From positions 1 to 37,958 of IMG/VR virus record IMGVR_UViG_3300037076_000069: a stretch of 37,958 nucleotides of DNA; one strand, given 5' to 3'. Made by a program: the position numbers and the translations under genes. Shown piece by piece: positions 15,841 to 23,908 of this stretch; the first letter of the stretch is position 1, and every line of letters starts with the position of its first letter. The notes beneath the pieces are model-generated. The model saw nothing but the letters and a program-made list of their open reading frames with translations. It was not told the origin of the DNA and did no database searches. Source of the DNA: a virus.

Positions 15841-17148
15841 CTATTGCGTGCTGAATTGATCCGTAGTGCCTACAATTGATTTACCACGATTCGTCTTTGT
15901 GCGATTCCAAACGTAATCGTACTGCTCCTTATTCGACGCGCCCGGATTCTGTTGGTGCCATTGCTCAAAGTCGTTTTGAAGTTCTTCGCGAGCGTCATTG
16001 GCTTTTTTCCAAGTTGCACGGTCTGCGGTAGGATCGCCAAATAACTTCTCTGTGTACATGCGATTTATCACCGTATCCCCATGCGATGATCCTTTCATGG
16101 CCTTTTTGTCATCGAGAAGTTTTTGTAACTTATCACGCTTTGAAGCCATGAAGTCAGGAACGGCACGAATAGAAACTTTCAAATCGTTGTATTCCTTTCC
16201 GTCCTTATCCTTCGACGGGTCATAGTCTGAAATATCTCCACGAAGCTCGCCGACGTTGGCGCGTGCGCTATCGTAGTTCGTCTTATCACGATAGGCTTTG
16301 ATCTGCTTTGCACCACGTTCGTTAATTTCGCCAGTAGCTATTTTCTGATCTAGCATAGCATCATTCGGCTGTTCACCCATTAGGCTCATGGCATTGTCGC
16401 CTTGAAACTGATGCATCTTAACACGCGCTTCAGTCAGAAGTCTGTCCCGTTGATCGGGATCAAGTCGAGAGAAGTTCTTAGGCTCCTTCAGGTAATCTAC
16501 GGCTCCGGCTGGATTGCTGGTGATGTAGTTCCTAGCTCCGTACTCATCGACCTTATTCAAAGCTATCTGCAATTCGTTTTTAGCCTGTTGCGGAGCGATT
16601 AGGCGCGAAGATACCTTGCCGTCGATTAAAGCCCGGATTTGTGGCTCTGCGGCCTCAGGATGGCCAGTCTTGGCCGCTTCATTGATTGCCTCGTCAACGC
16701 GAAGGTTAGCCGTGCCTATTGCCTTCTTGTTGGCGATGGTCTTAGTCTCGATTGTGTTCGTCAGTTCCCAGTCCTTGAAATTCTGGTCAAGCTGCTTCTT
16801 GAGAAGCGGGCCTGGGTTGTGCTGATCGTAAACCGATGACTTGAGATTGGTCGCCGTATCCTGCCATTCCTTAACCCAATTCTCTTCGTCGTCGCGCCCC
16901 TTGCGCGAATCCACAAACTCACCCCACTTCTTCTGCATCTGGCGCGAGGCATCGGCAGCAATTCCGTAGTTTTTCGCAGCCTGTAGCTTCTCGCTAAACG
17001 CGCTCACTTGCGCGCCAACCTGCCCGATGGCATCGCCCATAGCCATCTTGGCTTCATTCGCGACGTTGAGCGCCGCAAAGTTCTGCTTAACTCCCATGCT
17101 AGGAGTGTTTACTTGTGCCGTCCCCGGTATAGTTGGTATGTTAGCCAT
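15841..17148 (-). CDS. Internal virion protein, gp15-like
   Basis: 435 residues, mostly helical and polar. The start ANIPTIPGTAQVNTPSMG and the long alpha-helical repeats (NFKDWELTNTIETKTIANKK) match the gp15-like core protein found with podovirus ejection systems. Stop is one base before the ATG of the gp16-like gene, so the two are co-translated. Confidence 0.8.
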   Translation of the reverse strand: MANIPTIPGTAQVNTPSMGVKQNFAALNVANEAKMAMGDAIGQVGAQVSAFSEKLQAAKNYGIAADASRQMQKKWGEFVDSRKGRDDEENWVKEWQDTATNLKSSVYDQHNPGPLLKKQLDQNFKDWELTNTIETKTIANKKAIGTANLRVDEAINEAAKTGHPEAAEPQIRALIDGKVSSRLIAPQQAKNELQIALNKVDEYGARNYITSNPAGAVDYLKEPKNFSRLDPDQRDRLLTEARVKMHQFQGDNAMSLMGEQPNDAMLDQKIATGEINERGAKQIKAYRDKTNYDSARANVGELRGDISDYDPSKDKDGKEYNDLKVSIRAVPDFMASKRDKLQKLLDDKKAMKGSSHGDTVINRMYTEKLFGDPTADRATWKKANDAREELQNDFEQWHQQNPGASNKEQYDYVWNRTKTNRGKSIVGTTDQFSTQ

Positions 17149-17154
17149 TGTGTT

Positions 17155-17682
17155 TTACCAATCTATGTCACTTGTTGCCGGGCCTGCTGCTTTAGATGAA
17201 CTAAAAGCGCCTGACTGATATGCGCCGTATGCCTGACTCGCTAGCTGCGCGCCACCCTTGAGCATGTTGATGTTACTCTGCGTCTGTATCGCGCTCGCTT
17301 GCGCTTGAGCGGCTAGATTCCCGTACTGTCCTTGCTGGCGAATGTTGTTAGCTTCGACGTTCGTGTCGATCCATCGTTGCTGTATGGCCTGCTCCATTTT
17401 ACCGGCTGTCGTGGCCTCAACGTCTAGCGGCGAACCTGACGACAAGACGCCAAATGACGCATAGGTCGCTTGCTGCTTTGAAATGTAAACGGCGTTGTCA
17501 GCACGTTCATTGCGGATGTTCTGCGTCTGGTTTAGCTCAAGCTGTTTCGCCGCTGCCTCGTCAACCGCCTGATTCTGATTGCCTGTCTTTTTAGCTAGCT
17601 GCTTTGCATCACGCGCAGCTTCCGCCGACTGCGCCATGCTGGCTACAGTTAAAGCGATACCTACGATGGCAATAGCGGGCAT
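17155..17682 (-). CDS. Internal virion protein, gp14-like
   Basis: 175 residues. An N-terminal hydrophobic segment (AIAIVGIALTVASMAQSA) precedes Ala/Gln-rich helices (KQLAKKTGNQNQ, LNQTQNIRNERADN) and a Gly/Ala-rich tail, as in T7 gp14-type ejection proteins that enter the outer membrane. Gene order gp13-gp14-gp15-gp16 is kept. Confidence 0.8.
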   Translation of the reverse strand: MPAIAIVGIALTVASMAQSAEAARDAKQLAKKTGNQNQAVDEAAAKQLELNQTQNIRNERADNAVYISKQQATYASFGVLSSGSPLDVEATTAGKMEQAIQQRWIDTNVEANNIRQQGQYGNLAAQAQASAIQTQSNINMLKGGAQLASQAYGAYQSGAFSSSKAAGPATSDIDW

Positions 17683-18092
17683 TAAGTTACTAGTGGTTTA
17701 GCGTACAGTTTATGGAAGCCCTGATCCGAAGTCTGATAACCGATGCTTTTTGCGATTCGCTCCTCGCTTGAGTTAGGCTCAATCCAGCCAATTGTTACTA
17801 CGCAACCGGCATCACGCGCCACATCTTCCAGTGTCGTATAAAGCGCCTTAACAGCCAAAACCAAGTCCTTAGAAAAACACACGCTAGGGTTCGTGCAAAG
17901 CCATTCAAGAACAGCGATTTTACCATGCGAGCAAAGATAAAGGCAAAGACTCGCTATCTGCACCGGACCAGACTCGGCAACAAAGATGCGATCGATGATC
18001 CGCTCGGGAACGTCTTCCGACTTATGCGCTTTCAACCAACGCTCAAGCGTTGGATAAAACTCATTTACGTCATGCTCTTTAATGGTAATCAT
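17682..18092 (-). CDS. GNAT-like protein at the gp13 position
   Basis: 136 residues. The pattern of a degenerate GNAT acetyltransferase is visible: PERIIDRIFVAESGPVQIAS, a central helix, then IAKSIGYQTSDQGFHKLYAK as the typical C-terminal 'position-in-list, Gly-Phe/Tyr' end. T7-like phages carry a GNAT-like gp13 in this position, needed for virion morphogenesis. An acetyl-CoA loop is not obvious, so activity is doubtful. Confidence 0.7.
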   Translation of the reverse strand: MITIKEHDVNEFYPTLERWLKAHKSEDVPERIIDRIFVAESGPVQIASLCLYLCSHGKIAVLEWLCTNPSVCFSKDLVLAVKALYTTLEDVARDAGCVVTIGWIEPNSSEERIAKSIGYQTSDQGFHKLYAKPLVT

Positions 18093-18093
18093 G

Positions 18094-20742
18094 TTATGGT
18101 TTTCCGGCTAAATCGTACTTGACTACGATTGCTAATACCGTCAACGGCAAAGCATCGCTCCCCCTAATGATGTAAACAGGATCGTCGGCATAGGTGGAGA
18201 ACGGCTGAATGCGTTTTTGCCCCGTGAACGGCTGCGGGCCTTGGCCTAACGGCACTAGATTATCCCGGTACTCAATCGGCACGTCGCTTACGCCGTCCGA
18301 CACGTTGCCGCCTAGCGAGTTGAGCAACCTCAAGTAAATGTCAGACGGTGCCTTTTCTAGCGCCATCGTATTTCCTACCCTCGGGTCTGTGTCCAAGCGC
18401 ATCGGCTGGAGTTCGTAGTTGATCGGAAGTCCAACGCGAACGGTATCACCGTACTGTGCTACGGATGATGGCAAATCTAAATATGCCAAATTCGACAACG
18501 GTAACGTTATGTTTCCGTTTATGGTTCCAACATGGTAACGCCCATCTAACGGAGAAGAGAGATTCCAGATTGTTGATCCCGGAGCACCACTCAAAACTGC
18601 ATCACACCCACAATCGACGTAGTAGGCATCCCTGAATGTCGATGCCTCCCAATTAATCGGGTCAATCAACTCAATAGTTCGTCCTGCAATTCCTCTGTTA
18701 ACAACGCACCAAACTTGGTCGTCTTCGATTCCAGCGCCTTGAATTACACAGACGCTCTCAAACTTGTCTCCTTGGTCATCTCCGGTCGTGTGGCGAGCCC
18801 ATCCGAAAACCTCCTGCTCTAAATTATACGTCATCGAAAGCAACATTCCGTCTCGCGTAACAATCCAGACAAGCCCCTGATTTTTAAATCTTGGTTGGTA
18901 ACTAATCTGAGCGATTCCGTAAGTAAAAAGATGCTCACTAAGAGTCGTCATGTCCGATGACATGTACTTGTTCGTGTAGATAGAAAATAGCATCTGCTGA
19001 ATAGAACGCGCCTGTCGTTGCGTGTAGAAAATCGCGTTACCTACGATGTAAGGTTGAACGCCAGGTGCGCTTCCCCACGAGGAAAGTTCTACGGCATTGA
19101 TCGCCTGAGTCGTGATTGCCGAACCTTGGCTAGAACCTGAATTTATGATCCACTCAGCTCCGCTAAATCCGGCGAACAAATCACTCTGCGAAATAAGCCA
19201 CTGGATTGCCCCGCGACTAACTGCCGCCAAGTCGAAAGCAAAAGAGTCAGTCGCTAACGTGCTATCTCCACGATCAAAGTTTTCTATGTCATTTGTGCGA
19301 GTTCCCCAGATGCGTTGCGGTTCATACGCCGAAGCGCCGTAAATAACTCGCTGCTGATAAGTGGTAATCGCCTGCGGGTATCCGCGCACTGCTGACCATG
19401 CTCCCTCAGACCAGTATTTTGTCGCCGTAGTCGAATCAAGTTGCGTTATAATCGTGGCTGTGACCTGTACCGTGCTTACGTATGCGGTTATGGTGAAAAG
19501 TCCTTTTACGATTGAGTCAACAGAGGTAAGCGTAACGTGTGGAGTAGTTGCTCCAGCCGATGGGACTGGGGCGCTCCAGTTCTGCACAACCATACGGTAA
19601 AGCGCCTGCTGGATTGCAGTACCCGGAAACGTCGGGTTGTTATCGCTACGCCCGGTTAGGATTCGGATCGTCTCCCAAGACGTGCCATTATTTATGGACC
19701 GCTGAATAAGTATGTCTGCACTCCACACGCCGAACGTATGAACCTCATACGCGCCAAGCACATTGAGCGTGGAAGAGGTTCCGTTACCAGTAAGAACTTG
19801 GTCGATATATGTGGCGTTTTTCAGGTATGCCATCTGCCAAGTTGAACCAACATGTCCCGCTTGGAATACGTTGTACTGGCCTACGTAAACGCCGTACCTT
19901 ACTACAGGTAGAACATCGAGTGCAAACGTTGAAAGCGACGTGTAATTGACAAGAGCTTTGTAAATAGGACCTGGCGTTGACGGTTCAACGAACATATCCC
20001 CCTCGTGGTAGTATTTACCAGCTACCCAATCAGGAGCTAAGGCCGTAACGGTTACCCCCGCTCCAGATACCGCGCTAGCTGAAAGCGTAATATCGGTCGA
20101 GTTCCTATCTAGTAGCGCAGGAACATTGAAATTTACGGGTGCTATTGTCCAGTATGTATCGGTTACTCGCGTGAGCACGTAGGGCGGAAAACGAGAGCTT
20201 ACCAAGTAGGTTACATCGTTAATCTGGCAAGGCGTGATCGTCCAAACATCAGACTCATAAATTGATGTCGTGTAATTGGTAGATGAGTATGGGCTAGTGA
20301 TCCTAAGCACGTTGTCAAAAGCCCAGTGCGTTGGGTCTGATCCCGGTGATGTAGTTCCTGACGTTGCAAGTATACATCTCCAAATAATACTCGAAACGCT
20401 AACATAGTCATTAACAACGTAAGAACCACCAGAAACCCATGCCGGCGCAACGCTAAGCGTAACGGGCTGCTTATTTGAGTAGAACGTTATGAAGTGATCG
20501 GAGAACGCTAAAACAAACGATGTCGTTGGAGAAAACTGGAATGCGATTTCTCTAACTGGAGTAAGAGGCTGGCCTATGAACCTAAGCCCCGGCCTCCGCG
20601 TTGCACCGCCATTCTTTAGCGGTATCATGTTGTGAAGTAACCGGCAGGAGTGCTTGTACTTTGGATGATCCACCCGCGAGTCCATCTGAGGACTCCACTC
20701 ACCACCTGAAAAACTTACTTGTGAGTCTATGCTTTTACCCAT
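18094..20742 (-). CDS. Tail tubular protein B / nozzle (gp12-like)
   Basis: 882 residues. The N-terminus FSGGEWSPQMDSRVDHPKYK followed by CRLLHNMIPLKNGGATRRPG is the hallmark start of podovirus tail-nozzle proteins; the rest is beta-rich (many Ser/Thr/Val/Tyr strands). It forms the hexameric tail nozzle below the gp11-like adaptor. Directly follows that gene, six bases apart. Confidence 0.88.
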   Translation of the reverse strand: MGKSIDSQVSFSGGEWSPQMDSRVDHPKYKHSCRLLHNMIPLKNGGATRRPGLRFIGQPLTPVREIAFQFSPTTSFVLAFSDHFITFYSNKQPVTLSVAPAWVSGGSYVVNDYVSVSSIIWRCILATSGTTSPGSDPTHWAFDNVLRITSPYSSTNYTTSIYESDVWTITPCQINDVTYLVSSRFPPYVLTRVTDTYWTIAPVNFNVPALLDRNSTDITLSASAVSGAGVTVTALAPDWVAGKYYHEGDMFVEPSTPGPIYKALVNYTSLSTFALDVLPVVRYGVYVGQYNVFQAGHVGSTWQMAYLKNATYIDQVLTGNGTSSTLNVLGAYEVHTFGVWSADILIQRSINNGTSWETIRILTGRSDNNPTFPGTAIQQALYRMVVQNWSAPVPSAGATTPHVTLTSVDSIVKGLFTITAYVSTVQVTATIITQLDSTTATKYWSEGAWSAVRGYPQAITTYQQRVIYGASAYEPQRIWGTRTNDIENFDRGDSTLATDSFAFDLAAVSRGAIQWLISQSDLFAGFSGAEWIINSGSSQGSAITTQAINAVELSSWGSAPGVQPYIVGNAIFYTQRQARSIQQMLFSIYTNKYMSSDMTTLSEHLFTYGIAQISYQPRFKNQGLVWIVTRDGMLLSMTYNLEQEVFGWARHTTGDDQGDKFESVCVIQGAGIEDDQVWCVVNRGIAGRTIELIDPINWEASTFRDAYYVDCGCDAVLSGAPGSTIWNLSSPLDGRYHVGTINGNITLPLSNLAYLDLPSSVAQYGDTVRVGLPINYELQPMRLDTDPRVGNTMALEKAPSDIYLRLLNSLGGNVSDGVSDVPIEYRDNLVPLGQGPQPFTGQKRIQPFSTYADDPVYIIRGSDALPLTVLAIVVKYDLAGKP

Positions 20743-20747
20743 GTGCG

Positions 20748-21572
20748 TCAGCCGTTCGTGGAGTGGTAACGTGACCAGACAAAGCTAGAATCCTGAACCG
20801 GAGAATACCGACGCCATTTGCGCTCGTTTCCATCCTGCGTTCTAGCCTCGCCAAGGGCCCTATTATAGAGAGCGAGTAGTCCAGCCGCCATCGTACCGCC
20901 ATCCTTCCTTAAATCAGTTGCAATCGACGCCCCAAGACGAAGCGATAGAGCGTCAACAAACATCGAGTCATAATGCGTGGCATCCATGTCTAGCGCCACG
21001 TACTTGATGACCGCCTGTGAATCGTTCGTGTAGAGGTTGATTCCTTGGATCTCGTACTCAACCTGCGGGCGGCATTCGTTGTCATTTAGTTCAACAAGGA
21101 GCAGGTAATCGGACGGAAGCGGGAACTGGCTAGCCCAACCAGACGCGAATCCTTGACCGGCACTACAGCCGCAAAATGGGTCTGCATTGTAGGTGTCAGT
21201 CTGGAACCAGTAACCTAGCGTTAGGTCATTTATGAAACTAGCCGATGACGTATTCGCAATTAGACACTGGTAAAGATACCCTGAAAACATCACGTATGCG
21301 TTTACAGAATACGCAGTCAAAGGAGCCCAGTTCGTAGATGTTACCGTAACCGATGGGTTGATCGGCGTCTGGGGAGTTGCAGTCAACACAGTAGCGCGCA
21401 GAAGGCAGGACCACGGGTGCGCCCTGCTCACCTCGGTTAGTACCGACATATAACTAGTGTTACATGCAATCGAACTAGTATTTGTTAAGTCTGTAAGTGA
21501 ACTGATTGCCCGTGCGCCCACCCGGCTTAGTGCTAGGTTGCAAATCTCCAGTTGTCCAAGGCTTGAAGGCAT
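20748..21572 (-). CDS. Tail tubular protein A / adaptor (gp11-like)
   Basis: 274 residues. The start LEICNLALSRVGARAISSL, then a Cys-containing helix and SRAHPWSCLLRATVLT, is the signature of gp11-type head-tail adaptor proteins (Leu-Ser-Arg-x-Gly and Pro-Trp motifs). It forms the dodecameric ring under the portal. Confidence 0.88.
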   Translation of the reverse strand: MPSSLGQLEICNLALSRVGARAISSLTDLTNTSSIACNTSYMSVLTEVSRAHPWSCLLRATVLTATPQTPINPSVTVTSTNWAPLTAYSVNAYVMFSGYLYQCLIANTSSASFINDLTLGYWFQTDTYNADPFCGCSAGQGFASGWASQFPLPSDYLLLVELNDNECRPQVEYEIQGINLYTNDSQAVIKYVALDMDATHYDSMFVDALSLRLGASIATDLRKDGGTMAAGLLALYNRALGEARTQDGNERKWRRYSPVQDSSFVWSRYHSTNG

Positions 21573-21605
21573 AAATTCGAGTTAGCTAAATTTTGTTCTG
21601 AAGTA

Positions 21606-21641
21606 AAGAAAAAGCCGGTAGCACACTGTAATGCTACCGGC
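21606..21641 (-). terminator. Rho-independent terminator
   Basis: On the minus strand GCCGGTAGC (21641-21633) pairs with GCTACCGGC (21622-21614) over nine bases with a ten-base loop, followed by TTTTTCTTT. It lies after the decoration-like gene and before the tail genes, so capsid transcripts are limited and tail genes depend on read-through or another promoter. Confidence 0.85.
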
Positions 21642-21669
21642 TAACCCATGATGTGAAACCTAACCTAAA

Positions 21670-22179
21670 TTACCGGGAAGCATTCAGGCGGATGCGGAAC
21701 ACGATCTTGCCGCCGGTGGTCGGGGTCGTGGTAGTGCCGAGCGTTGCCACGATCCAAGTGCTTTCGTCAGTTACTTCAGCTGGTGCGTTGAGCACCGTGC
21801 CACCAGTGAAAGGCGTCGGGACCGTAGTAGTCGCCGCGTGGATTTCCAAGTTGGCGCTGTACCGAGAGGCATCAGCGGAAACAGTCCCGCCAACAGTGTC
21901 GGTATCGCCAACCGTGAAGTTGAACGCGGTCGTTGCCGCACCGTTATTGGAAACCGTGCTCTGGGGATCGACGATAACGCCCGTTGAGACGCGAGCAATG
22001 TAGAGTTTATCACCAGAAGCCTCCGTACCTTTGATGGTATAGACGGCAGTAATTACCGTGCTATTACCAAGCTCGAAAGGAGCGGAGTTAAACGTGCCCG
22101 GCTGGGTCGTGGGACCGCCGCCAGGGAAGTTCAAACCGTCCTGCTGATTCGTTGCGATATCTGTGTATTGATTAGCCAT
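21670..22179 (-). CDS. Putative capsid decoration / structural protein
   Basis: 169 residues, rich in Thr, Gly, Val and Ala with few charges (TVTGG-like beta strands, NPGTFNSAPFELG-like start). The composition fits a small beta-rich virion surface protein made in bulk with the capsid. It follows the capsid gene apart from an inserted HNH gene, and precedes a strong terminator. Family not identified. Confidence 0.65.
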   Translation of the reverse strand: MANQYTDIATNQQDGLNFPGGGPTTQPGTFNSAPFELGNSTVITAVYTIKGTEASGDKLYIARVSTGVIVDPQSTVSNNGAATTAFNFTVGDTDTVGGTVSADASRYSANLEIHAATTTVPTPFTGGTVLNAPAEVTDESTWIVATLGTTTTPTTGGKIVFRIRLNASR

Positions 22180-22200
22180 TGTTGATTGTCCTTAATTATT

Positions 22201-22662
22201 TTAAATTTTCCATTGTTGATTCTTCCTTATACGATAGATCAAAGCCCTATCCACGCCGAACATAGGAGCAATTTTTGCGTCGCTAAAACCTTCCACTGCA
22301 AGCCTTCTAATTTCCACGACCTTTTGAACATCGAGTTTATTGTTCCTTCGGTTTCGGTTATTTTCTTGGCTAGTAACAAACCGACAGTTTTCAGGCGAGT
22401 AAGGCCCATTTGTGTCAATTCGATCAATTTGCAGTTTGCGGTCGAACCCATTTTGCAAAGCCCACTCAACAAACGAGTCTTGATTCTCAAGCCATCCTTG
22501 ATGGACTTTGATTCCTCTTCCTCCGTATGTATGATAGCATTCGTCATTTGGATTGTAGCATCGTCTGCGGATTTTAGACAACTTATTGAGCAGGAAATAC
22601 CTGTCATTAGTTGCGATATAATTCCGCATGTATTCACTCCAGTATTTTTTGTTTTTAACCAT
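22201..22662 (-). CDS. HNH homing-type endonuclease with HTH tail
   Basis: 153 residues from ATG 22662; an upstream GTG at 22680 would add six. The block RRCYNPNDECYHTYGGRGIK, then DRIDTNGPYSPENCRFVT and QENNRNRRNN is the classic phage HNH homing endonuclease of the AP2/NUMOD-associated type. The end (KLDVQKVVEIRRLAVEGFSD, ALIYRIRKNQQWKI) is a helix-turn-helix DNA-binding tail. It sits freestanding between capsid and decoration genes, the usual place for a homing endonuclease that cuts capsid loci of relatives. Confidence 0.9.
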   Translation of the reverse strand: MVKNKKYWSEYMRNYIATNDRYFLLNKLSKIRRRCYNPNDECYHTYGGRGIKVHQGWLENQDSFVEWALQNGFDRKLQIDRIDTNGPYSPENCRFVTSQENNRNRRNNKLDVQKVVEIRRLAVEGFSDAKIAPMFGVDRALIYRIRKNQQWKI

Positions 22663-22712
22663 GCCCCTATTAGGAGGCACTTGCGACTTAGATCAAGTAT
22701 AAAGTTTGTTCG

Positions 22713-23615
22713 TCACACACTTTCATCACAAGCGATTGAAACAACGCCTTCCTCTTCAAGACGGGTTGCGTCGAGGAGAATAACCGTGCGCACCTGAATG
22801 GCGTGCGACTGGTCAGGCAAGATGTCGATGTGCGTCTTCTGATCTTCGCCAAGGCCCAGCAAGAGGAACTCTTTCTGGTAGGCAAAGCAGGTGCGGACGT
22901 TGGTAACAATCGGGAGGAGCTGAGTGCGGATGAACTTGAAGCCCATGAACTCTTCGACGCGGCCCTTGTACAAGGCGCGAACCTCGTTATAGAGCGTGTT
23001 GTTGACCTGATCGACGTTGGTCAGGAGGTTGTTGAGTTCCTTGGCAGCGTAAACAAATACGCGGTCCATTTCATCAACGTCCTTCGCATCGAGCAGATAT
23101 GAGGCATTGGTCAGCTTCGCGAGCGTGAGACCCGTGTTAGCACCGCCGCCGTAGTTTACGGCGATCTGCTGAGCGGCAGGCAGCGCGGTGGCAGTAGTGC
23201 CACTGGCACCCGTGTAATTTGTGCCGAGAGCGGCATTGATGAGGATCTGATCTTTGAGGCGGTCAACTGCGATGCCGTGGTTCTTGACCGTGATGCCCTG
23301 CGGATCGGGGAGAGTGCCAAGCATGATATGATCATGCTCGTCAATCCAAGTTGTCTTGTCGTAGGGACGCGGGCGAACCCAGCGGCTGAACGACGGAATA
23401 TCGGAAGGCTCAGTTTTCTGCGCACGAGCGGTCTTTTGGCGCATCGCGTAGGACTGCGCGCCAACCTGGTCGTAGCGTTTCTGATTTCCGGGGATGTTCG
23501 TATCGACCTGATAAAGGCCAGCAAGGCGGTGTTTCCGCTGTTGGGCCATGATTTCGCGCCAATTGTCATCAAAGGCGGTCTCGTAATGGGGAGGCAAACT
23601 GAAGATTCCAGGCAT
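22713..23615 (-). CDS. Major capsid protein
   Basis: 300 residues. Position after scaffold, size and sequence (SLPPHYETAFDDNWREIMAQ, then WIDEHDHIMLGTLPDPQG, DEMDRVFVYAAKELNNLL) fit an HK97-fold capsid protein of P22/T7-like distant type. The C-terminal segment (DQSHAIQVRTVILLDATRLE) is typical of the last beta strands. Coat identity rests on context plus resemblance, not a catalytic motif. Confidence 0.82.
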   Translation of the reverse strand: MPGIFSLPPHYETAFDDNWREIMAQQRKHRLAGLYQVDTNIPGNQKRYDQVGAQSYAMRQKTARAQKTEPSDIPSFSRWVRPRPYDKTTWIDEHDHIMLGTLPDPQGITVKNHGIAVDRLKDQILINAALGTNYTGASGTTATALPAAQQIAVNYGGGANTGLTLAKLTNASYLLDAKDVDEMDRVFVYAAKELNNLLTNVDQVNNTLYNEVRALYKGRVEEFMGFKFIRTQLLPIVTNVRTCFAYQKEFLLLGLGEDQKTHIDILPDQSHAIQVRTVILLDATRLEEEGVVSIACDESV

Positions 23616-23790
23616 GTTAGTAAAATTTGTCTAACGTGATCTATCGCGCCTGAGACTCCAGATGTCCGCTATGCGGTTTGGCACTCAGAACAGTAATTCT
23701 GAGGGAGTTACCGGGGCCGATTGCTCGGGGTATCCTAACTTACCTCGTAACGACTAACAGAATTAGTCTTGGCTAAAGTCAAACTAAATT
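23616..23790 (-). promoter_or_regulatory. Capsid gene leader with possible promoter
   Basis: A terminator upstream (24524-24553) implies a new start for capsid mRNA. TTGACT (23782-23777) and TGTTAG (23759-23754), 17 bases apart on the minus strand, are a weak candidate. The leader then folds into several hairpins: a seven-base stem at 23684-23703 (CTCAGAA/TTCTGAG), CCGA-GCAA-TCGG with a GNRA loop near 23720, and CCGC-ATA-GCGG near 23670. A stable 5' end would suit a highly expressed capsid mRNA. Confidence 0.35.
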
Positions 23791-23875
23791 GTTGACACGC
23801 GACGAAACATGATTCTGTTTCGCGAACGTTAGAAGCGTCTAGCAGCGCATAGGAAAACTTTCAGATGTCAGTAAA

Positions 23876-23908
23876 GCTCCGGTGCCTGCTAGCCCGGAGT
23901 TTTTCTTT
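23876..23908 (+). terminator. Plus-strand terminator inside the gene-free region
   Basis: CTCCGG (23877-23882) and CCGGAG (23894-23899) form a GC-rich stem with TTTTTCTTT after it, on the + strand only. No + strand gene exists for thousands of bases, so this hints at + strand non-coding transcription (TTGACA at 23792-23797 lies upstream). It could also be an internal stem of a longer RNA. Confidence 0.5.
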
